From Modestobacter sp. VKM Ac-2985 (lineage in GTDB: Bacteria > Actinomycetota > Actinomycetes > Mycobacteriales > Geodermatophilaceae), in the NCBI RefSeq assembly GCF_026967925.1, contig NZ_JAPVBI010000002.1, positions 310,001 through 374,000 on the forward strand: a stretch of DNA of 64,000 bases, given 5' to 3'. Position 1 is the first letter of the stretch, and the number at the start of each line of letters is the position of its first letter. A program made the translations under genes and the position numbers. Below the pieces are notes generated by a model that searched no databases, was not told where the DNA came from, and was given only the letters and a program-made list of their open reading frames with translations. This document shows, in pieces, positions 59,374 to 64,000 of the stretch.

Positions 59374-59835
59374 TCAGCGACGCAGGGACTGGTCCGAGCC
59401 GCGGGCGGTGTCCACGGTCTTCACCGGGCCCAGCGCGATGGCCAGGCCGGCGATGACGCTGGCCAGGTGCAGCCAGTTGTCCGCCCAGTTGATGCTGAGG
59501 AAGTTCAGCGGCTCGTCCTCGCCTGCGGCGAACAGGCCGTAGACGAAAGCCGCCCCGTAACCGACGGCCAGCAGCCAGCCGTACACGCGGGCGGTGCTCA
59601 GCTTGCTGGCCAGCGCGATGCCGGCCAGGCCGATGACCAGGTGCACGATGTTGTGCAGCGGGTTGATGCCGAACCCGAGGATCGTCTCGTCGGTGCGCGC
59701 GGCGAAGTCGTCGAAGCCGGTGATGAAGAAGCCGACGATCCCGACGAGCGTGTAGACGACACCGATCGCCAGGGCGAGCATCTGCGGCCAGGTCATGCCT
59801 CGGCGGCCGGCGCCGGGCAGGTCTGCAGTGGACAT
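59374..59835 (-). CDS. DUF4383 membrane protein
   Basis: A 153-residue membrane protein with four helices (about 17-38, 58-78, 84-103 and 120-140). The pattern FGINPLHNIVHLVIGLAGIALA with the His-rich helix and DNWLHLASVIAGLAIAL is characteristic of DUF4383, common in actinobacteria and of unknown function. ATG 59835 is preceded by GGGAGG (complement of 59841-59846). It is flanked by strong terminators on both sides, so it is a single-gene unit. Confidence 0.88.
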   Translation of the reverse strand: MSTADLPGAGRRGMTWPQMLALAIGVVYTLVGIVGFFITGFDDFAARTDETILGFGINPLHNIVHLVIGLAGIALASKLSTARVYGWLLAVGYGAAFVYGLFAAGEDEPLNFLSINWADNWLHLASVIAGLAIALGPVKTVDTARGSDQSLRR

Positions 59836-59913
59836 GGGTGCCTCCCTCTGTGCTTGCGCCCGCCAGGTGCTCAGCGGGCCTGCACAGCCGGTTCCCAGGT
59901 TCCCGGCACGAAA

Positions 59914-59943
59914 ACGGCCGCCACCCGATCGGGTGGCGGCCGT
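59914..59943 (-). terminator. intrinsic terminator of the carbamoyltransferase gene
   Basis: Arms 59914-59926 and 59931-59943 pair perfectly over 13 bp with a GATC loop, followed on the - strand by TTTT, a classic factor-independent terminator. It begins 16 nt after the stop codon. Confidence 0.92.
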
Positions 59944-59958
59944 TGCCGAACTGTCATC

Positions 59959-61608
59959 TCAGGCCGGGCGGGGTGTCGCCTTCGGCCGCCGGACGACGAA
60001 GGGGCCGATCGCGAGCAGATCGACCGGGGCCGAGCCGAAGCACTCCAGCGCGTCCCGCGGGTCGTCGACCATCGGCCGGCCGGCGGTGTTCAGGCTGGTG
60101 TTGACCACCACCGGCAGCCCGGTGCGCCGCTCGAACGCCGAGATCATCCGGTGCACCAGCGGGGACTCCGCCGGGTCGATCGTCTGGATCCGCGCCGTCC
60201 CGTCGACGTGGGTGACCGTGGGGATGCGCTCCCGCCACTCGGGGGCCACGTCGTGCACGAAGAGCATGTACGGCGAGGGGATCGGCCCGCGGCTGAAGAT
60301 CTCCGGCGCCCGCTCCAGCAGGACCATGGGGGCCACCGGGCGGAACTGCTCCCGGCCCTTGACGTCGTTCATCCGCTCCAGGTTGGCCTCGAAGCCGGGG
60401 TGGGCGATGAGCGACCGGTGGCCCAGCGCCCGCGGGCCGTACTCGCTGCGGCCCTGGAACCAGGCGACGATGCCGTTGTCGGCCAGCACCTCGGCCACGG
60501 CCTCGGCCACGTCGTCCGGGCGCTCGTAGTCGATGGCCGCGGTGATCAGCACCTGCTCGATCTCGTCGTCGGACCAGCCCCGCCCGAGCGCGGCGCCGGG
60601 CATCGGCTGGGTGTCCTCGCCGAGCTCGCGGGCCACGTGCAGGGCGGCACCCAGCGCCGTCCCGGAGTCCCCGGCGGCCGGCTGCACCCAGACCTGCTCG
60701 AACGGGCTCTCGGCCAGGATGCGGGTGTTGGCCACGCAGTTCAGCGCGGTGCCGCCGGCCAGGGTGAGCGTCTTCTCGCCGGTCTGCTCGTGCACCCAGC
60801 GGGCCAGGTCGATCAGCACCTCCTCCAGCCGCTGCTGGACGCTGGCGGCCAGGTCGGCGTGGTCGGAGGTCCAGGCGTCGCCCTTGCCCAGGCGCGGGGC
60901 GAACTCGCTGTAGTCGATCGGCTCGGTGCGGAAGCCGCCGTCGTCGGTCGCCCGGATCAGCTCGGTCAGGTCGCCGACGAACCGCGGCTTGCCGTAGCTG
61001 GCCATCGCCATGACCTTGAACTCGTCGGAGCTGCGCAGGAAGCCCAGGTGGTCGGTGAGGTCCTCGTACATCAGACCGAGGGAGTGCGGCAGCGCCTGAC
61101 CGGCGAGCACCTCGAGCTGGCCGTCGACGTAGCGGCCCGCCAGGTGGCTGTGCGCCTCACCTCGGCCGTCGAGCACCAGCACCGCGTTGTCCCGCTGCGG
61201 GGCGCCCAGGCCGGCCGAGGCCGCGTGCGCCACGTGGTGCTTCACGAAGCGGACCTTGGCCGGGTCGAGCCCGGGCAGGGCGTGCGCCAGGAAGTCCGGG
61301 GCCATCTCGGCGTACTTCTTGCGCATCACGTCGCCGTCGTCGAACAGCCCGGACTCCTCCGGGGTGCCCATCAGCGCCGGGTCGAAGGAGTAGGCGACCG
61401 CGTCCAGCTCTTCGGGGCGGACGCCGGCCTCCCGCAGGCACCAGGCCGCGGACAGCTCGGGCAGCTCCCAGGCGCTCCAGGGGAGCGGGCGCTTGCCGTG
61501 CTTGCGCCGGCTGAACCGCTCCTCCTCCGCCGCAGCGACGACCCGCCCGTCGACGACCAGCGCCGCCGACGGGTCGTGGTAGATCGCGTTGATGCCCAGG
61601 ACCTTCAC
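59959..61608 (-). CDS. NodU/CmcH/TobZ-family carbamoyltransferase
   Basis: A 549-residue carbamoyltransferase. The N-terminal Kae1-like domain has VLGINAIYHDPSAALVVDG, AAAEEERFSRRKHGKRPLP and the metal-binding KHHVAHAASAG; the middle has GGTALNCVANTRI and GRSEYGPRALGHRSL; the C-terminal YrdC-like domain has FRPVAPMVL and VVNTSLNTAGRPMVDDPRDA. Family members carbamoylate hydroxyls of antibiotics or Nod factors with carbamoyl phosphate and ATP. No biosynthetic gene cluster is next to it, so the acceptor is unknown. GTG 61608 follows GGGAGGAG. The frame is open far beyond the start on this strand, but those codons run antisense to the PilZ and GAF-PAS genes. Confidence 0.92.
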   Translation of the reverse strand: MKVLGINAIYHDPSAALVVDGRVVAAAEEERFSRRKHGKRPLPWSAWELPELSAAWCLREAGVRPEELDAVAYSFDPALMGTPEESGLFDDGDVMRKKYAEMAPDFLAHALPGLDPAKVRFVKHHVAHAASAGLGAPQRDNAVLVLDGRGEAHSHLAGRYVDGQLEVLAGQALPHSLGLMYEDLTDHLGFLRSSDEFKVMAMASYGKPRFVGDLTELIRATDDGGFRTEPIDYSEFAPRLGKGDAWTSDHADLAASVQQRLEEVLIDLARWVHEQTGEKTLTLAGGTALNCVANTRILAESPFEQVWVQPAAGDSGTALGAALHVARELGEDTQPMPGAALGRGWSDDEIEQVLITAAIDYERPDDVAEAVAEVLADNGIVAWFQGRSEYGPRALGHRSLIAHPGFEANLERMNDVKGREQFRPVAPMVLLERAPEIFSRGPIPSPYMLFVHDVAPEWRERIPTVTHVDGTARIQTIDPAESPLVHRMISAFERRTGLPVVVNTSLNTAGRPMVDDPRDALECFGSAPVDLLAIGPFVVRRPKATPRPA

Positions 61609-61788
61609 GTGCGCACTCCTCCCGGCCGGGTTCCAGCGGCCCGGTCCACGTCGATGATCACGCCGGGGGCCGGTCGCCGCACGGTGAGCCGCCCGGATCA
61701 CGTCCCCGGTGGTCGAGGTGGGGCGGCGACCTGCCGATGTGCTGGCCGAGGCCTGAGCGGACGGCCTCCGGAGCGCGGGGGAGAGGCG

Positions 61789-62439
61789 ATGACGGCAGCT
61801 GGCTCGGGGAGCGACCTCCCGGAGGTCAACACGGTCGTGGACCTGGAGGTGGCGGCGCACGCGGCCCCCCTCATCAGCTGGGTCCGGGAGAGCAGCCCGG
61901 AGCAGCTGGTGCTGGTCGCCGGCCAGGACGACGAACGGCGACCGGTGCGGCCGGCCGCGGACGAGGCGCTGACCGTCGTCTGGAAGGGGCCGGACGGGCT
62001 CCGGGCGCTGCCGGTGGAGTTCCTGGCGGTCCGGCTGGGCGGTCCCGAACCGCTGTGGGAGGTCCGGCCGACAGGGCCCACCGTGCGGGCCCAGCGCCGC
62101 GACGCGGTGCGCAGTCCGCTGGTCCTCCCGGTGTGCGTGACCCTCCCCGGGGGAGAGCTCACCGGCGCGACCCTCGACGTGAGCGAGGGCGGCTGCCGCT
62201 GCGCCGTCGCCTCGCGCGCCGGTGTGCGGATCGCGGTGGGCTCCGTCGTGACGGTGGGCCTGGAGCTGGGCGGGGAGCTGATCCGGACCGAGGCCGAGGT
62301 CGTGCGCACGCTGCCGCTGGCCGGCGAGCGCACCCAGCTGTCCCTGCGGTTCATCGGGCTCGGCGAACGGCACGAGGACCGCATCCGGGCGCTGGTCTTC
62401 GCCGAGCTGCGCGAGCGGCGCCGTCGCGGCCTCCCTTGA
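61789..62439 (+). CDS. PilZ-domain protein (probable c-di-GMP receptor)
   Basis: A 216-residue protein. Residues about 15-98 form a YcgR-N-like beta domain, and residues about 100-210 form a PilZ domain with the c-di-GMP motifs RRDAVR (R104-x3-R108) and D130-V-S-E-G-G, that is RxxxR plus D/NxSxxG. PilZ proteins of this layout couple c-di-GMP to flagellar motor control, in keeping with the motility genes elsewhere in the window. ATG 61789 follows GGGGGAGAGG. A weak FliA-like element (TCGA, 16 nt, GCCGATGT at 61732-61739) lies about 50 bp upstream. Confidence 0.88.
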   Translation: MTAAGSGSDLPEVNTVVDLEVAAHAAPLISWVRESSPEQLVLVAGQDDERRPVRPAADEALTVVWKGPDGLRALPVEFLAVRLGGPEPLWEVRPTGPTVRAQRRDAVRSPLVLPVCVTLPGGELTGATLDVSEGGCRCAVASRAGVRIAVGSVVTVGLELGGELIRTEAEVVRTLPLAGERTQLSLRFIGLGERHEDRIRALVFAELRERRRRGLP

Positions 62440-62502
62440 CCAGGGGCGGGGTCCTCGGGGCCAGCGCTCCAGGAACACCCCTGCCGCGCCGATGGAGACC
62501 GG

Positions 62503-64000
62503 GTGCCTCTCTCTCCGGTCCCCTCGGCTCCGCTCGTCCCCGGCGGCGCGGACCTGCTGAAGGCCCACGGCCTGCCCGAGCACGCCCCGGTCGAGCAGCT
62601 GCAGGCCCTCACCCGGGTGGCCGCAGCGCTGTGCGGCACGCCCGTGGCCGTGGTGAACCTGCTCGACGAGAACTTCCAGCACCAGGTCGGTGAGGTCGGC
62701 TTCGCCGGCAGGTCCACCGACGTCGCCGACTCGATGTGCGCCGTCGGCCTCCGCCGGCCGGGCCTGCGCCACATCCCGGACGCGACCCAGGAGCCGGCCT
62801 TCGCCGGCAACCCGTGGGTCGACGGCCGGATCGCGGACATCCGCTTCTACGCCTCGGCGCCGATCGTGCTCACCGGGGGCGGGGTCATCGGTTCGCTCTG
62901 CGTCTTCGCCGACGAGCCCGGGTACCTGCGCCCGGCCCAGCTGGACGCGCTGGCCGACCTCGCCCGACAGGCCGCCGTCCTCATCGAACAGGCGCACCAG
63001 GCGCGGGAGTCGGCCGGGCAGGCAGCGCTCTTCCGGCTCGTGGCCGAGGGGTCGGCCGACGTGCTGTGCCGCCACTCGCCGGACGGCACCGTCCACTACG
63101 TGTCGCCGTCGCTGCGGAACGTGCTCGGGCACGAGCCGGTCGCCGGTGGTCGTGTCGCCGACCTCCTGCGCATCGAGCCCGACGACCTGCCGGACGTGCA
63201 GGACGCCGCCCGGCGTGTCCTGGCCGGGGGGCGCAGCTCCGCCGTGCTCTTCCGGGCCAGGCACGCGGACCGGTCGGTGCGCTGGCTGGAGGCGCGGCTG
63301 GCGCCGATCCTGGACGACCACGGCACCGTGCTCGAGGTGCACTCGGCCGCCCGGGACGTCACCGAGCGGGTGCGCGCGGCCCAGGAGCTCGCCCAGGTCG
63401 CCGAGCAGGCAGCAGGACTCGTGGAGACCTGCGCCGATGCGCTGGTCTCCGTCGACGAGCACGACACCGTGGTCGACTGGAACCCCGCGGCCGCAGCGAC
63501 GTTCGGCTGGTCGCGCGAGGAGGCCATCGGCCGGGACCTGTCCGACCTCATCGTCCCGGCCGAGCTGCGTCCGCAGCACCGCGCCGGCATGGCCCGGCTG
63601 CGCGAGGGCGGGGAGGCCCGGATCCTCGGTCAGCAGGTGCAGGTGACCGGCCAGCGGCGGGACGGCAGCCAGTTGCCCGTCGAGCTGACGCTGTGGCGCA
63701 GCCGCGGGCGGGACGGCTGGCGCTACAACGCGTTCCTGCGGGACGTCACCGACCGGGTCGCGGGCGAGGCGGCGCTCAGCGCGGCCCGGGACGACGCCGA
63801 GCGGCGAGCGGCGCTGACCACGGCGATCCTGCAGACCATCGACGTGGGCGTCGTCGCCTGTGACGCCCAGGGCCGGCTGACCGCCTTCAACCGCGCCGCG
63901 CACCAGCTGCACGGCCGGACCGAGGAGCCCGGTGTCGACCCCGCGGAGTGGGCTGCCCGCCACGACCTGCGGGCCGAGGACGGCGAGACGGTGCTCGCCG
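62503..64000 (+). CDS. GAF-PAS-PAS sensor protein, N-terminal part (3' end outside window)
   Basis: The reading frame is open from GTG 62503 (after GGAG) to the window edge, 499 codons. Residues about 15-165 form a GAF domain (VAVVNLLDENFQHQVGEVGF, RFYASAPIVLTGGGVIGSLCVF (as APIVLTGGGVIGSLCVF)). PAS repeats follow: ALFRLVAEGSADVLCRHSPDG to SAARDVTERV, then ALVSVDEHDTVVDWNPAAAA to FLRDVTDRV, then a third starting ILQTIDVGVVACDAQGRLTA. No transmembrane helix is seen. The output domain is beyond the window; by analogy it should be GGDEF/EAL or a histidine kinase. Adjacent to the PilZ gene, a diguanylate cyclase would make sense, but this is inference. Confidence 0.88.
   Translation, partial: MPLSPVPSAPLVPGGADLLKAHGLPEHAPVEQLQALTRVAAALCGTPVAVVNLLDENFQHQVGEVGFAGRSTDVADSMCAVGLRRPGLRHIPDATQEPAFAGNPWVDGRIADIRFYASAPIVLTGGGVIGSLCVFADEPGYLRPAQLDALADLARQAAVLIEQAHQARESAGQAALFRLVAEGSADVLCRHSPDGTVHYVSPSLRNVLGHEPVAGGRVADLLRIEPDDLPDVQDAARRVLAGGRSSAVLFRARHADRSVRWLEARLAPILDDHGTVLEVHSAARDVTERVRAAQELAQVAEQAAGLVETCADALVSVDEHDTVVDWNPAAAATFGWSREEAIGRDLSDLIVPAELRPQHRAGMARLREGGEARILGQQVQVTGQRRDGSQLPVELTLWRSRGRDGWRYNAFLRDVTDRVAGEAALSAARDDAERRAALTTAILQTIDVGVVACDAQGRLTAFNRAAHQLHGRTEEPGVDPAEWAARHDLRAEDGETVLA

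Noticed and set aside
7760-61610. Other CACGTG hexamers (for example near 7967, 10696, 23567, 29609, 53967 and 61231) as further parS sites
   Set aside because: None has the GTT and AAC arms at the right distance; only the three listed sites match.
62461-62502. FliA-like element before the GAF-PAS gene (GCCGATGG near 62488)
   Set aside because: The -35 part (TCCA) is poor and the element would lie within about 10 bp of the start codon.
59959-63963. A 1334-residue open frame on the - strand ending in the carbamoyltransferase
   Set aside because: Everything before GTG 61608 is antisense to the PilZ and GAF-PAS genes, which have strong domain matches. High GC keeps antisense frames open.
1-64000. 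tRNA, rRNA, CRISPR arrays, insertion sequences
   Set aside because: No clover-leaf with matching arms, no array of spaced repeats and no transposase-like protein or terminal repeats were seen while reading both strands.

Overview
The window is a piece of a high-GC actinobacterial chromosome. Very strong third-position G/C, frequent GTG starts, 4-nt ATGA/GTGA gene overlaps, a DUF222/13E12-type HNH protein, a 180 kDa-class NAD-glutamate dehydrogenase, LexA boxes of the actinobacterial/Gram-positive type and a FliA/WhiG-type promoter in front of chemotaxis genes all fit. A motile soil actinobacterium such as a member of the Geodermatophilaceae is my best guess, but this is inference only. No rRNA, tRNA, CRISPR array, insertion sequence or prophage is visible.

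Layout. (1) 1-5421: end of a chemotaxis locus on the + strand: C-terminus of a methyl-accepting protein, an unknown 302-aa protein, then cheB-cheR-cheY-cheX-like-cheY-cheX-like in a tightly overlapping operon closed by a 22-bp hairpin. (2) 5430-9240: alpha/beta hydrolase, an AAA ATPase with a LexA box far upstream, a TVP38/VTT membrane protein with a potentially structured leader, and a small membrane protein. (3) 9252-25429: housekeeping genes: NAD-glutamate dehydrogenase, a PGPGW protein, amidase, YaaA, PP2C phosphatase, a SplB-like radical SAM protein, HNH/13E12 protein, VOC protein, exonuclease III, acyl-ACP desaturase, LCP ligase. (4) 24797-33984: an L-lactate oxidation operon (lacI-type regulator, lutA, lutB, lutC; - strand) divergent from an L-rhamnose operon (rhaM, rhaI, rhaEW, rhaB; + strand). 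The rhamnose route ends in L-lactate, which LutABC can oxidise to pyruvate, so the two divergons look like one catabolic unit. (5) 34025-46300: a second sugar cluster on the - strand with its own DeoR-type regulator, rhamnulokinase-like kinase, RhaSTPQ-type ABC importer, class II aldolase, HAD hydrolase, FGGY kinase and a second rhaEW-type fusion. (6) 46501-55723: a tripartite tricarboxylate transporter locus with one TctAB pair, three TctC binding proteins, a ThDP enzyme, a two-subunit CoA-transferase and a divergent LysR regulator. (7) 55896-61608: aldehyde dehydrogenase, two small proteins, acyl-CoA dehydrogenase, DUF4383 protein and a NodU/TobZ-like carbamoyltransferase. (8) 61789-64000: a PilZ protein and the start of a GAF-PAS sensor that runs off the window.

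Across this layout lie three identical 14-bp ParB/parS-like sites (6401, 16273, 25447) spaced 9-10 kb apart, which suggests that the region is close to the replication origin. Two LexA boxes (one perfect, one with a single mismatch), one sigma-28-type promoter, LacI and DeoR operators over recognisable promoters, a CTG-started regulator and a 28-bp AT-rich palindrome inside the first codons of rhaB are the other non-coding signals worth attention.
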